The notes under the pieces were generated by a model, which searched no databases, was not told where the DNA came from, and was given only the letters and a program-made list of their open reading frames with translations. A stretch of 64,000 nucleotides of DNA, from contig NW_015622542.1 of the NCBI RefSeq assembly GCF_000835495.1, positions 4,610,485 through 4,674,484 of the forward strand, in the 5' to 3' direction. This stretch comes from Cladophialophora immunda. Taxonomy: Eukaryota > Ascomycota > Eurotiomycetes > Chaetothyriales > Herpotrichiellaceae. Below, piece by piece: positions 32,093-44,216 of the stretch. A program made the position numbers and the translations under genes. Position 1 is the stretch's first letter; each line of letters opens with the position of its first letter.

Positions 32093-34322
32093 TCAGTCCG
32101 GAGGACGGTCATGCGGGGCTCGATGATCTGGCGTGGGAAAGAGATATGCTCCGACTGCAATGATGAAGTAGCAGGCACAGAGCAGGCTTCCTTCCAAGAA
32201 GTTCGACTTGCCATAAAGAATGAGCACATTCACCAAGAAGGTTGTTGCGAAGAGCGCCACAGTCTCGAAGATGCCGAAATACATGGTCATGTCTTTGTTG
32301 AGAGCCCAGCCAGCAATGACGACGAGAGGTGTCACGAACAGGGAGATCTGGACGGATGAACCAACAGAGACGCCAATCGCAAGGTCGAACTTGCCTTTCT
32401 GCAAATATCAGTTAGCATCTCCCAAACACAATAGAGTCATCCTCAAGGCTCCTCCTTGGCCGCACCGGGCTTTCAAGGACAAAGGTATCCTTACAGTGGC
32501 AACCGCAGTCGCGGTGATGAGCTCTGCGCAGTTACCAGCAACTGGGAGTATGATAAGCCCGATGAATGCTTCGGAGAACGGCCCTGACTCGACGATATCG
32601 TCAAGCGTGTTCACAAGGAAATCGGCACAGATAGCAACAAGCAAGGACGATATAACGAGCAGTAAGCTGGAAGCTAGCTTCCCAATAACCAAAGGCGAAT
32701 CCTCTAGCGTCTCGATATCACTTGGGCTATCGGCGTTTCCGACGGAGTTTCCCAACAGCAGGCGTGGCAGACTGGAGGTTGAGCCTGCGTAGGACGAGCG
32801 ATGTGACCGCACGGGCTGCGAGCCGGTAGGACTTATATGCCGCTGACTTGAAGTGCCAGAATCCGATCCTCGTATCCGGGAAGGAAATTGGTAGATGGAA
32901 CTTCTCAGATTGCGTCTCTTGTCAGAAGAGGCCTTCCAACCCTGTCCTGGTGTCTCGGCGTCTTCATCCCCTTCGGATTCTTCGAAGTTTAGCTGACCGT
33001 TGGCGTCGTCAGATCCGAGCTGGGACTGTCCTGAATCGTCCAACGCAGACATCTCCAAGCTATCTTTTCGGGTTGGGGGCTTAGTGATATGGCCTCTAGC
33101 CGCCTCCTCGTCTTGAAATCGAATCGAGCGTGGAATTAGCAATGAATTGGAAGCAGCCATGTCTCCACTCGTCCTTGCAGAGCCATTCATGCCGTTCGAG
33201 CTCACGACGCGGATCAATGGTCTGCTGACAATAGTCTTCTTGATCTGCAGGAAGATATAGAGTAAATATATTGCCAACAAGGTCAAGGAAGACGCCCGAC
33301 TCAAAGTCAACACGGCGGCTCCAGCTGACTTCAGATCGTCAAAAGAGTGGACAAGAGCACTCTGCAATGCATCAACAGGTGACTGTACCAAGCACTGCAG
33401 GACTGCTTACTGGTATGAGCAAACTGAAGACAGATACACTGAGGAGGCAAGCCAGAGCTTGCGCATCCTCTTTGCTGTGAGACTGCTCTTGATGACAAAA
33501 ACTTCCAGCCAGAATTGCTATCCCTAGGATGAGCAGGAGGTTCACGAGAATCGACCCCAGAAGAGAGGCTTGCACCACCTCATATTGATTGTGATAAAGG
33601 GCGGCACTTGAGTCATCAGTTAGATATTTTGAGGAAATGGAAGCGGCTCGGTTCATACAGACTGGAAGATGTTAGTCTTGGACTTTTCTTTTGGCCGGGA
33701 GGGAAACTCACAAGATCACAATCTCGACCAGGTTTCCAAACGTCACGTTGAGCAGAGCGCCAACGACGTCGCCCGATTCCCGTGCAATGTTCTCCGTCGC
33801 GCAGGTGAGCAAGCTCGATAGCGGAACCACGGCGATGACATTGGCGGTGAAAACCAGAATGTGGTTCGCACGAGCCAGGTAGCTGGCAATGGCCAACGGG
33901 ACGAACACGAGGAGGCTATTGAGCCACGAGTATCCCAGGATGGCTCGGAAAGTAGTAACAAGCTCGAGAAGGGCCTGAGAGACGCAGTTGCGCTTCACCC
34001 TACGAGGATCTGAGTAGCCAGCGAAATCGCGAGAGTGTTGGCCACGGGCTCCGCCATGGCCGGATGAGCGGTGCAGAAAGCGAGGGAAACTCCCTGGCGG
34101 GCTTCGTGTCAATGCAGAGGTCCTGAAATCCAGACAGGTCAACGCCGGGAACGTACTCAGGACTCTCGAAATGGGACTGGAACTGTAGAAGCCGGGGTCA
34201 GAAAACAGGTCTATAACCCAACGGTGGAATCGGCACAAAGGTTTACCTCGGAACAAGACGGCTAGCTTCGCAGGCATCGTCTTCGCCGTTGATTTCTGAG
34301 CCTTCTTCGGGTGTGCTGCCAT
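32093..34322 (-). CDS. Vacuolar-type Ca2+/H+ exchanger (CAX/VCX family)
   Basis: Four exons in the simplest model: 34322-33712, 33606-33411, 33361-32495 and 32398-32093, about 659 residues. The two cation-exchanger repeats are clear: GDVVGALLNVTFGNLVEIVIF, joined over a 105-nt intron to AALYHNQYEVVQASLLGS, and GLIILPVAGNCAELITATAV, joined to KGKFDLAIGVSVGSSVQISL. Glutamates in GNLVE and NCAE are the ion-coordinating residues. Between TM6 and TM7 lies a long Ser-rich cytosolic loop (about 180 residues, with acidic ESEGDEDAE), larger than in yeast Vcx1. It would exchange cytosolic Ca2+ for vacuolar H+. The stretch 34246-33975 is open in frame but not family-like (FLHRSSGHGGARGQ), so an undetected intron or a divergent N-terminal tail is possible there. 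Confidence 0.88.
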
Positions 34323-35404
34323 CGAAGGAGCACCGTCCGTCTGTGTTCATTCCTCGAAGGCTGCACGTGCGGCCCGCCCGAAGAAAAGGAGAGGGATAAA
34401 TGAAAAGGGCAGGGACACAAGATCAACGGTGCGAGTCGTCAAGCTGATATCAAGCCAAGAGTTGGAGGGGAGTCTGTGCGCTGTTCCGTCTTCCCGAACG
34501 CCCATCCCACGCCTATGCAAATGAGCGGAGTTGGCTTCGGGCCAGCCTACAATTGGTGGCTTCACAGCCTCTCTCTGGTAGAGGCGATCCCCTTGGCCTA
34601 GTTAAGGGTGTTTCTCCTGCGGACAACTGCCAGGCCTAGTCCTGATCTCTGCCGCCCATTTATGCCATTCAGGAGCTTGCCGTGCCTGGTCCGTCGCCCA
34701 CCCTTCTCTCTGGCAATCTCATATGAGGCATTTTTGCGGCTGAGTCTTGGGGGAGGCGTCTGACTGTTCGAAAATCCCCTCTGTCTGTTCTTGTCTATAC
34801 CCCAGTCCACCCTTGGGCCTCCAATGCCAGTGGAGAACCGTTTTACACTTGATCGTGAGATGGTCTCTTGCACGACTCGGTCGAAATGACAAACTCGTGC
34901 CGAAATCAATACGTCTTGGTTTATGTGCATAGGCTTTTTCATGGCGCAAATCGATAGATGCCGACAGCCGTCGGCAGCATGATACCCTGTCCCTCTTGCT
35001 AAACGCTCTGGGCAGCTTACAGGCGATCCACATGAAGGATCTACCGAGATTTTTGACACTTCGCCCTTCTCAAGCATGCCGGCTAGTCCCCGAGCCTCGC
35101 TTGGTTACGCGAACTTATATTTCCCCCGGACCAGGGCGAGACCTTTCGACGCCTTTGTCTTAGTGGCCAGTGCTACGCGCCGGGTAACTTTTTGGGAAAA
35201 GGGTCGAGTAGTCGATTAAGGATAAGGCTCATGTATTTGTCCTGTAAGAATCCTGTTGGCAAAACAACCTTGGAAAGGCTGACTTTAGAAACATTCAACA
35301 AAATCATCCTCAACAAGAACTGCTTCGGGAGACTCGTCGCGGACGTTGCGAAGATATTTCTAGACCAATGCTTTCTGTGGGACATATCGAGATTCAGCCA
35401 CTAT
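34323..35404. other. Intergenic region
   Basis: 1082 bp upstream of the CAX gene. A 77-codon frame at 35192-35425 overlaps the small gene below on the other strand and shows no recognisable domain. Nothing else supported. Confidence 0.5.
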
Positions 35405-35739
35405 TTACACGCGGTAGACCTCTGATTCAGACGCCTCAGATCGACGACGAGGCTGGAGCTGGTAGTCCGCCTCAAGGTTGGCCGCCTCGACACTGATGTG
35501 AAAAGTCGAAGCAAGGTAAGATGCGTACCGACGACGGTATGCGTCCGTGATCTGATCAATCGGTCGTGGTGGCGCAGACGAAGCCGAAGTGACTGACCGA
35601 GTATCAAATCAGCATCACTCTGCTGCCTGAGAATCAAAGTCTACTGACCTGTGATCTTCGAAACAGTTGCCATGGGCTTCGTTGCCGATGGTTCCCAGAT
35701 GGTCCTTGACTGATTGCCACTGACGGTATTTGAGGCCAT
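35405..35739 (-). CDS. Small two-exon gene, unknown 92-residue protein
   Basis: Exons 35739-35649 and 35592-35405 with an intron of 56 nt (GTCAGT donor, GCTGAT branch, GTCAG acceptor, phase 1) join into one 92-residue frame: an ATG start (MASNTVSGNQSRTIWE), then VTSASSAPPRPIDQITDAYR, a helical Tyr/Arg/Ala segment and a basic-acidic tail PRRRSEASESEVYRV. The second exon is visible only when spliced because it has no start codon. The frame stays open upstream of the ATG (to a Met at about 35826), so the N-terminus may be longer. No signal peptide or membrane segment. No family recognised. It looks protein-like from composition and clean splice signals, but expression is unproven. Confidence 0.5.
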
Positions 35740-36796
35740 TTGGCGTGAACCTGTTGAAGGGAACAGGAGCAAGCCGAATATGGCGGTGAGCCCTCGATGC
35801 GAGCCTCCTGCGTCGTGTCTTTGCAAGCAGCAGTCTCAGGAGCGGACGGCAGCGGGAGAATAAGAAAAAATAAATAGGGCTCGTGGCTAGCAAGCCCTTC
35901 TCTGGTAAGGGTTTCAACAATATCGCGAAACAAGATTGGTAGTTTATGTTAGAACACCAGCAGATATAGCAAAGCAACTGCACCCAATGCAACAGGACAC
36001 AGAAAGTATGCGAACGCGATGGTGAGAATCAAGGCCATTTGTAGAGCTTCACCACAACCCATCCCTCATTGTGGGAACGGTGGATATGTCGACCTACCGC
36101 GCTGCGAATGCTTTATATGAGTGAATTTGGTCTCGCCAGAAAGTTCCAACTTCCTTGATTTTCTGCCTGGCATGTTGTGCAGAAGCTGCCACTTTTGTAT
36201 GAGCCATTTAACGAAAGTCAATGACCTCAATGGAAATGTCGGTCACGAATCCACAACCACATGCAAGCAGATGCAGGCCGTCTCCACATAGACCAGTTCT
36301 GGGCAGACAACAGTAGCCTGCCCACGCACATTCCTGGGGTATGCACCACTTCTGGCCAATCAGAGCACTGCTCTTCTTGTTTTGGCCGAATCACCTGCAG
36401 AGGGGATGGGATGGGCAACCGGTAGAAGGGAAGGGCAGGATTGAGGCGCAGTCAACCAAAAGGGCAGCACCAAGGACGATCAAATCAGAAATCTCTCATT
36501 CCATAACATCGCGTCTGCTAGCGTTAGTCGGTAGCCGAAAGAGCAGGGCGACATATGCTTCGGCAAATGTGGTGGATGAACTGAGCTTCTTAGGAGAACC
36601 GAACCGAGAGTACAGCCTGCACATCATTACGCATGACTTCCCAAGGATTGGGCGCTTTTTGGTAACCTCAATTGAAACGAGCCTGAAGCTCCAGGTGGGA
36701 AAAAGATTGCTGTGCTGGTAGCCGCGCCGTTCCCGCTGCGCCGACTTTTCTCAGCATGACCGTGTGCATACACCATCTGCAAAAATGGTTGGCAGA
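35740..36796. other. Intergenic region
   Basis: 1057 bp. The minus strand at 36038-35949 has an ATG-started 29-residue strongly hydrophobic peptide (MALILTIAFAYFLCPVALGA), possibly an upstream exon or a membrane micropeptide; I could not splice it in frame to the small gene. No other signal. Confidence 0.4.
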
Positions 36797-37757
36797 TCAT
36801 TTAGGAGCTAGAGCCACCTTCCACTCCGGGGCTTCGACATTCTCTCTTCCTGACATGAAACGAATGCTGTTTTGCAGGATTTTGCGCACCACTTCAACTT
36901 CATCCGTGTCCCTGGGGCCGTATATCATCAGGTATGTGTCGGCGACGTGGGCGTTCTCGAAAGTGAACCTTGCCGTCTTGGGTTTCGACAATCGATGTCG
37001 CTCGCCCCACCCTTTCTCGATAATGAGTCGAGCATCAGCCGGAGAAAGGTAGAGATGGATTGAGTACTAATGAGCCCCAAGATTAGTATCAGCAATGCGA
37101 GCTGCCAACGTTAGATCCCCTGAGAAGGAGCAACCGCTACTTACATCAGGATGGATATGCCCACATTCGCCGCGGGCAGTGTAAGCCGTTGAAGACGGTT
37201 TTGGAGCCGCTGGGTCCTTATTCGCGAGGACCTCCTCGCGAACAAATAGCGCAGGGTTATGTTTTTCGTACAGAGAAAGGCGCTCTTCCAAGATGTCGCT
37301 ATTCTGTACCACGACATTCTTGAACAAGTTGGTAATGTACTAGATACCAATCAGTACTCCGACAACTGGGTATTCCAGTCCAGGTTGTCCATACCGGCTT
37401 CATCTCATCAGGTGCATGCTGCGAAAGCTGGCGATGCGGGATGATTCCACCCACGGCTGCACGCTCGCCTTTTCTGTTTGGTAAATTCTTGATGTCTTCA
37501 TGAGCGCCATCCGTTGGATAGTCCGAGACCTGGGTTGCGCCGCGCTTAGAAAGAGCAAACAATCGAAGCATGGTAACGAAAGCCCAGCCCTTGACATTGT
37601 ACGAAGCGCCACCGGGCCCAAGAGCCAGGAAGGCATGATAGTCTCGAATGCACCAGACGAGCGCGCTCAGTGCCACGGTCGACGCGCCAGTCAGAACAGC
37701 GGCACGGACGGCGCGATCCCGCGGCGGAAGGGCAGGAAGGTGCTTGAGGTAATCCAT
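36797..37757 (-). CDS. DUF5519 (luciferase-like domain) protein with N-terminal membrane helix
   Basis: Three exons, 37757-37395, 37339-37145 and 37066-36797, give 275 residues. The N-terminus MDYLKHLPALPPRDRAVRAA leads into a hydrophobic segment (VLTGASTVALSALVWCIRDY), probably an anchor. LALGPGGASYNVKGWAFV and GGIIPHRQLSQHAPDEMKPY are typical of the fungal family. The conserved core crosses both introns: ECGHIHPD/YSIHLYLSPADA, GWGERHRLSKP and DTYLMIYGPRDTDEVEVV. In the Pfam family called Luciferase (PF17648) these His and Arg residues are conserved, but no enzymatic activity is established and there is no link to insect luciferases. Phase-0 introns and intact domain order indicate a functional gene. 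It is followed, across a 1.7-kb gap, by the oxoamine synthase gene in divergent orientation. Confidence 0.83.
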
Positions 37758-39486
37758 TTGGATCTGTGCAGTTTGTTGATGTTTCCAAGCGATAGATAAG
37801 TATACAAGGATTCTAAACTCGATGCTTGTGGTATCGAAAGGGAGACAGGTTATGTTTTGCGTCGAACGATGAGGTTCCGGCGTTCTGAAGCTCGGTGGCT
37901 CTTCGGCTCGGCCTTTCGACGGCCATAAACTGATCTGACGCGTCTTGGGGACTCATTGTTTCTGACCACCGTCATCACTCTAACACCTTGTCTTCCTGTG
38001 TCGTGCTTCTTTGGGGGAGTTATGCTGCGGACAGCCCCTCATCGCTCCCTGAATATAGGTATCTGCTGTGGACCTCGACCGAAGCGGAGCAACAAACTGC
38101 CCGCTACAGCCCGTCGAGAATGCGGGGCTTATGGCCCTCGGGCTGCTGGGCTTCGGTCTCCTGGCATGTACAAGCTGCTTCGGCCGAGATTGTCAGGCAC
38201 CGCTGGGTGAAGGTTGCTGGAATGACCCGGCGGCTTGGGGCCAAAGGGTTCCTATTTTATAGCACCAATGGAGGGATTGGCGATGGTATGCGACAGCTGC
38301 CTCCCGGTACGAGGACCAGGACTACCAAGTACTCGCAGTCACTCTCGAATTGGGTCTATACCATTTATGACCTACGCTTTGCAATATCGCCAGGTCGAAC
38401 AGGGTCTGTCTCCTGCAACACAGTTACCTTTTCTAGAGGCTGAACCGATCTCTCTTCTAGCATTTGCAGCTGAACATGGGAGACTCAGCTGCACCGCTAT
38501 TTTCGCCGATGCACCGGGACATGAACTTTTTCATTCGATGGGAAAGCCTTGCGATGCTGTTCGAAGCACGAGGAATCTCATGTCACTCCATACGTGGCAT
38601 CTGTTCGCCTCGCGTCTACCATCCAAATGTGTCAAGGGGGATTCTCTGGTTAGGGGCTCGTGGCAGACCGCCTCCTCGAAATTGGGACAAAATGTGGCGG
38701 AAAGTGACGCCCCAAGAACCTTAACTGGGCATCTTCCCGCCCACTGAGCCCAAGAGGAGGCAAGACGAACTTGTTTAGGTAGGCGATATGGGCTACCCTT
38801 CGCTAGGCTTGCCAAGTCAGCATAACGCTTTCCTATACGAGTATGAGCCGTTAACCATTGGCGCAGTATCGACCACCTAGACCGCCCCTGGAGCTTGTTC
38901 ACACTTTCTAAATCCAGGGCATCGAGAATTCAGCCTAACGACGCCCAGATCGTTGTGGACACTCCCTCGCATCTGGGTACTCCAACCATTGAATGGAGCT
39001 GCTGAGGTCAATGTCGATGCCGACTCTTCTCTCTCAGCCAGCCTCTGGTCCCTTAGCAAGCCATCGCCGCCAGGTGGCTCATACACCTGAGAAGCACATG
39101 CCCAATCTGAAAGATCTTCGCCTCAACAACGTGGAAGCGGGTCAGGTAAGAGGCATTGATTCGATCGCATTACTTTGGCTTCATGCTCGGCGGCAGCAGC
39201 TGTGCGCTACAGCTGGTTCATTTCGAGCATGGCTCTCGACTGTCGCTTTGTTGGCAGACATCTGCACGAAAATGGCGTCGTGCAAACGAGCAAAAGTGCA
39301 CCATGTTGCCTTTGCCTAGTCGAGCTGTCACCTCGACCTGAGGTTTTGGGTAGTGCCAGAGTTCAGGTCGCAGTCTAGACACGGAGCCATGGCGTCCTTG
39401 GGGCTATTTATCTGTCCAGCGTGTTCGCAGAGGCATGCCAATCTATCTCACATCCTCAATCACGGTGAATATTTCGAGTTGGTAAC
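37758..39486. other. Divergent intergenic region
   Basis: 1729 bp between the DUF5519 and oxoamine synthase starts. Several ORFs of 60-170 codons occur on the plus strand (for example 38235-38747), but none shows a domain, signal peptide or clean splice partner. I see no gene. Confidence 0.45.
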
Positions 39487-42079
39487 ATGGATTTCAAAAA
39501 AGCGAGCACTGTAAGCGGCCTTGAGCCTCGGAAAGCAGCAAAACAGCCAATCATCATACGCATCGATCAGACAGACTCGATATCCAGCACCGACAGTTCT
39601 GAGCCAGATACGAAGGAGTCTCAAGTAAGTCAACAACGAACGAGTCAACCGTGACTGGGGCCAGCATACTTACGAAGATCTAGCATGCCCAGCCAGCCTG
39701 CTCGTCGGTCGCTTTCCAATCTTCGAACGAGAATCTCCCGCGACATTCCCTGGAACATGATGTCTACCAACCGCCGGCTGCCAAAGTCTGGAACAAGCTC
39801 GCCGAGAGTGTCAGGCTTGCCTACACACGCGGCAAGGTCTCGCTGGAACAGCGCGAACACGATCAGAAACCGATCTCCGTTGCAGGCAGATTCAATCACT
39901 GTTACGTCTACCCGCTAGACAACCGGAGTGGAAAGAACGAGCGCATATTGCTGGGACGGTGGGCTCCAAAGCTTGAAGTTCGAGATGGCCATGGCACACG
40001 GCAGACTGTCATTCAAGCCGCCTCACACAACTATGCCGGCTTCTACAATCTCACCAAAGGTGCGGAAGAACTGCAGCGCTTAGCCCTCGAGAAGCTACCC
40101 GTCGCCGACTCCCGTACAGTGAGATCCCTGGAATCGGCTATGCACGATGGCTTTGCCAAATTCTTCTCTGCCGACTTCTGCTACACGACCAGCACAGGAT
40201 ACGGTTCCAACGTATTGGCCTTCTCGGCGATCCTGAACCAGGACTGGCTCGTCATGTTTGATGACAAGTGCCACAACTCGATGCACGTCGCCGCGCATCT
40301 CAGTCATGCCGGACTGGTCAAGAAGTTCCCGCATGGCAATTTTGAGAGAATGGAGGCCATCCTGGCCGAGTACAAGGACAAGTTTGCGAATATCCTGGTC
40401 TCAATCGAGGGGTTCTACAGGTCGGTCATCTCCACGGGTCGCTGAATCGTGCGCTCTGACAAGAAAATCACAGCATGGATGGTACCGTGCCTGCTCTCGA
40501 CACGCTTGTGCGCCTGAAGCAGAAGTATAACTTCACTCTGCTTGCCGACGAAGCTCACTCGTTGATGTGTCTGGGCCGCACGGGTCGCGGGTGTATCGAG
40601 GTTTGGAATGAAAAACACCCCGACCAGCCCGTCCCGACTGACCTCTTCGACCTCCGCACGGGAACATTGTCGAAGTCGGTCGGGGCGATTGGGGGCATTG
40701 TGTGCGGGAAATCTCGATTCGCCGCGACGGTTCTGAAGCGCCGTGACGAGATGCTTGCCTCTGGAGCCGATCCTGTTCCGACCTCATCCATTATCCAAAC
40801 GTTGAATGTCCTGGGCCAACCGACCCTGCTGCAGCGCCATCTTCGGAGGCTGACTGCGGCGGCGACCTTCGTCCGCGAAGAACTGCACCGGGCCGGCGTC
40901 CACGTATATGGCAATGCCATCTCGCCCATCCTCCCGGTACACGCTGGTCGGCCCAGCATGGCAGCGAAGATGTCGTACGCGCTTCGGAAGGTCGGCCTGC
41001 TCGCCACGCCGGTGTCGACGCCCGCAGTTCCCTTTTGGGAGTCTCGCGTCCGGATTTGTCTTTCCGCAGATCACGATAACGACACGGTCGACGGACTGAT
41101 CGCAGCAATCGTGAAGGCCGCTCAGAATATCGGGCTGACTGGGAATGCTAAGTTCGAGCCCAGGCCGTTCAACTACCTTGACGAGCTGCCCACTGAGCAG
41201 GAGAGAACGGAGGCGCGGCACACCTGCGACTATATTCGACAACTCATCGACCAGGACATCAGGAGGACCACAGGCACAATCTGCGACCATACCATTTTGG
41301 ATGCGGGCCACGCGGCACGAAGCAGATACGGGCTCGGGTCCGGCGGTGCACGCTGGATCACAGGCACGTCGGAACTGCACATCCAAGTCGAGAAGCTAGC
41401 TGCACGGCTCACAGGGACCGCAGACGCACTCACTTATCCGGACTCGTTCATTGGGCTGATGTCGACCGTCGCCGCTCTGAGTCGGCCGGTGATAGGGTTC
41501 AAGAAGCACGTCTTTCTCGTCCCAGATTCAGCACCCCAGGCCGTCTGGGATGGGTTCCGTGCGGCGTCCAAGAAGAGAGCTCCAAGGGTTCAGGGATACG
41601 GCGATAGCCTCGACTCGTTGCTCGAGCACATTCGCTCCTGCGGCCCCGCGACCTACATCACCCTATTCGTCGACTGTGCAATCAATCATCAAGGCGACAG
41701 CCTGGAGACGATCCAGCGAGCTCGCGGCCCGGCGGGCATGACGATTCTCATGCACGACCGCGCCGGGGCTGGGAGTTTATGGCCGCACGAAGGGGCAGAT
41801 GCTCTCTCGACAGGCTCGAGTACGAGGACGGGTACCAAGTATCCGACTTCGACTTCCCCTCCCACGTACCGGGACCACCAGGTCCTGGTCTACGGCTCCT
41901 TCTACGCCGCGTTCGGCCTACCCGGAGCATATCTCGTGGGCTCCCCGGCCCTGCTCAAGGAGCTGCGGTACACGAGTCGTGGGTACATGTTCACGACGTC
42001 GCAGCAGCCGTTCATCATGGGCATGGTCGGCGCGGAGCTGCGGCGGATGATGGAGCGGGATGTCCAGAAGGCACTATGA
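39487..42079 (+). CDS. Two-domain alpha-oxoamine synthase (Fum8/serine palmitoyltransferase-like)
   Basis: Three exons, 39487-39624, 39684-40420 and 40474-42079, give 826 residues. Exon 1 (MDFKKASTVSGLEPRKAAKQ) and the start of exon 2 have no ATG-led ORF and were found from splice signals. Domain 1 (about 95-420) is a complete fold-type-I oxoamine synthase: SHNYAGFYNL, LLADEAHS (D317, H320) and GTLSKSVGAIGG with PLP lysine K359. Domain 2 (about 450-826) repeats the fold in decayed form: YGLGSGGARWITGTSELH, ILMHDRAGAGSL and VYGSFYAAFGLPGAYLVGS, where the lysine position is alanine. This copies in one chain the active LCB2 / inactive LCB1 pairing of serine palmitoyltransferase. Reaction: PLP-dependent decarboxylative condensation of an amino acid with an acyl thioester. 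The length and layout recall Fum8 of fumonisin synthesis. No polyketide synthase is in the window. Confidence 0.88.
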
Positions 42080-42313
42080 AAAATGAGTTTTCTTCTTCTC
42101 TTTTTGTATCTATCTGCAAGTGTAGGGACTTGAAGCATGAGGCGAGCATGGGACACGGGGTGGCATTTCAGGTTTATCCATACGTTTTAACTACGACGAG
42201 GCTGCGTACCAAAGGGAGGTGGATATCTTTGACTCAAAATCGGGAACGGATTTGTATGATTGTATTACAATTTACACAGCTACCCAGCTACCTCAGTGGC
42301 CACACTTTGAGTT

Positions 42314-44216
42314 TCAGGACAGCGATATGGCTCCCCACGGGTTCGTCGGCGTGAATTCCCCCTCGACCATGCACGTCCGCGGCACGTTCGCGGGCAAGGT
42401 ATTCCTCCAGCCCCAACTGTCCGCCGGGCCGGTGGTGCGGTACGTGGCGCCGACGCTGCGCGATCCCGTGGCGACGTCCCTACCGAACATGACGCGCTCG
42501 AAGACGCGGTAGACGGCCTCGGGCGCGTAGGCGCTGACCGAGTGTCCGGCGTCGAGGATGCGCGAGAATGAGAGGGCGCCGAACTGCTTGACCAAGCCGT
42601 GCCGGGCACCAGCCCCTTTAATACCCTGGATCGGCTCGTAGCCCGCGGCGAGGAAGCCGGGTTGGTGCGCCCACTTTGCGGCTTTGGCGGTCGCCTCGCC
42701 GCCCGTCCAGGGGCAGCGGTAGTCGCGGTCGCCGAAGACGAAGGCCACCTTGACCCCCGTGGCCAGCGCGTACTCGATGTTTGGCAGCCCCGCTTGGCGG
42801 AACGAGTCGCCCGTGCCGAGGAATTGGTACGGCGTCGGCAGACCGTAGACGCCCGTGGTCAGCTCCGAGTCGTAGGTGAAGTTGAGGGGCACGCCGAGCG
42901 AGGCCTGCACCGCGGGGAGGTTCAGGTAGTTCGTCACGGCGAGGTCGTACGGGCACGGGTCCGGGTTGAGGATCGCCACGTCAAAGTCGCTTCGCTGGGA
43001 TCATTTGGTCAGTTAGGTTTCCCCTTGAGGCTCGATCGGTTGGGGACGGCGGATGGCTCACATTGTTCAGCGCATCAAAGGCGCTCATGATCCCAAAACA
43101 GGCCTCCGAAGCCTCCATGCAGGCCTCGTTGACGGTCTGGTTGTTCCCGTTGAACGCCGGGTCGCCGATCTTGCCCAGCGAGCGGCACGTCTTCATGAGG
43201 TCCATGCACCCTTGCGGCTTGGTGATGTTGTCCATGGCCTCCTTGTAGACAGACTCCGGGATGAAACGGACGCCGTAGGTATTGTTGTAGGCATACTGCG
43301 GATATCCTTGCATGGAATATTCAAAGTCAATGCAACCGTTGGTGATCCCCAGAGTGTCCAGTGTCAAGTGCTTTGCCTTCAGGGGATGTTTGGCTGGAAG
43401 CTTCTTGAGGTTCTTGCTGAAGAGGGCGGCGGTCTCGGGGCCCCAGAAGCCGCCGTACGAGTTGGCCCAGATGCTGAGCTTGTTGGACGAGGTCGAATAC
43501 CCTGGGAAGGACGAGAGCCAGTGTTCGGCCGCATGCCACAGAGCCCTCGCGCTCGACACTGTGGTATTTGTGATATGCAAAGGATCTTGGCTGGGGAATG
43601 TGCCTACTTGAAAGGTCGCATTGATCGCTGGCAAAGGCGACGTGTCGAAATCCTCCGGGGTAATGATCTGCGTCTCAATATTGAAAGTGCCATTGACAAG
43701 TTCATCATACGAGAAACCGGTCTGAACTGGCTGGTCAAGGTAGAGCATGTTGACGTAGTTGTTGAATGACCACGGGTTCGCCGTCGTGTCGTTGCCCGCG
43801 ACATTGACATAGCACGGCCCACTTTCGCTCGCAAGAGCAGTGTAAATCGAGCTCTCACCAGGACCTCCGGCAAGATATATGGCAAGTGGAGCGGTAGACG
43901 CATTGTGTCGCGCCTCGAAGTATATGAAATAAGTGTTTATGTCGAACCCCCCAACGTCTGAGAGGAGGGACCCCGGAAGGTGGACATAACCACTATAGGA
44001 CTTGACTCCGTGGGTGGTCTCGCAGATGTCGGTCTATCATTCTGTCAGTGAATGTATTTGACTGTTCGCTTGACACTCGCTCACTTCTTTATAGGAGATT
44101 TTCACTTGGGGGTTGACCTTCGAGGTAATAATATCCAATCCGGTAGGAGCTTGGGGGAATTGCGCCAACGAGATTGGAAGCACCGCAAGTAACGCAAGTA
44201 CAGCAAGTTGCTTCAT
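42314..44216 (-). CDS. Secreted S10-family serine carboxypeptidase, second type
   Basis: Three exons, 44216-44085, 44033-43062 and 42994-42314, give 594 residues. The ATG at 44216 opens a signal peptide (MKQLAVLALLAVLPISLAQF); the longer frame begins with TTG. Landmarks are shifted from the classical S10 set: IYLAGGPGESSIYTALA instead of NGGPGCSS, MLYLDQPVQTGFSY, IWANSYGGFW with nucleophile S236, D459 in FGDRDYRCPW and H519 in DAGHSVSAYAPE. These variants are known in a fungal subgroup of S10 enzymes. Many N-glycosylation sequons and paired cysteines support secretion. It should trim C-terminal residues from peptides outside the cell or in the vacuole. It converges with the oxoamine synthase gene; the 3' ends are 234 bp apart. 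Its promoter has a TATA-like element on the minus strand. Confidence 0.9.

Noticed and set aside
35192..35425. 77-codon plus-strand frame with NPVGKTTLERL, like a P-loop
   Set aside because: It lacks the rest of a Walker A motif and any Walker B, and overlaps a better-supported spliced gene on the other strand.
38235..38747. 170-codon frame in the gap before the oxoamine synthase
   Set aside because: No domain, splice partner or codon bias like its neighbours.
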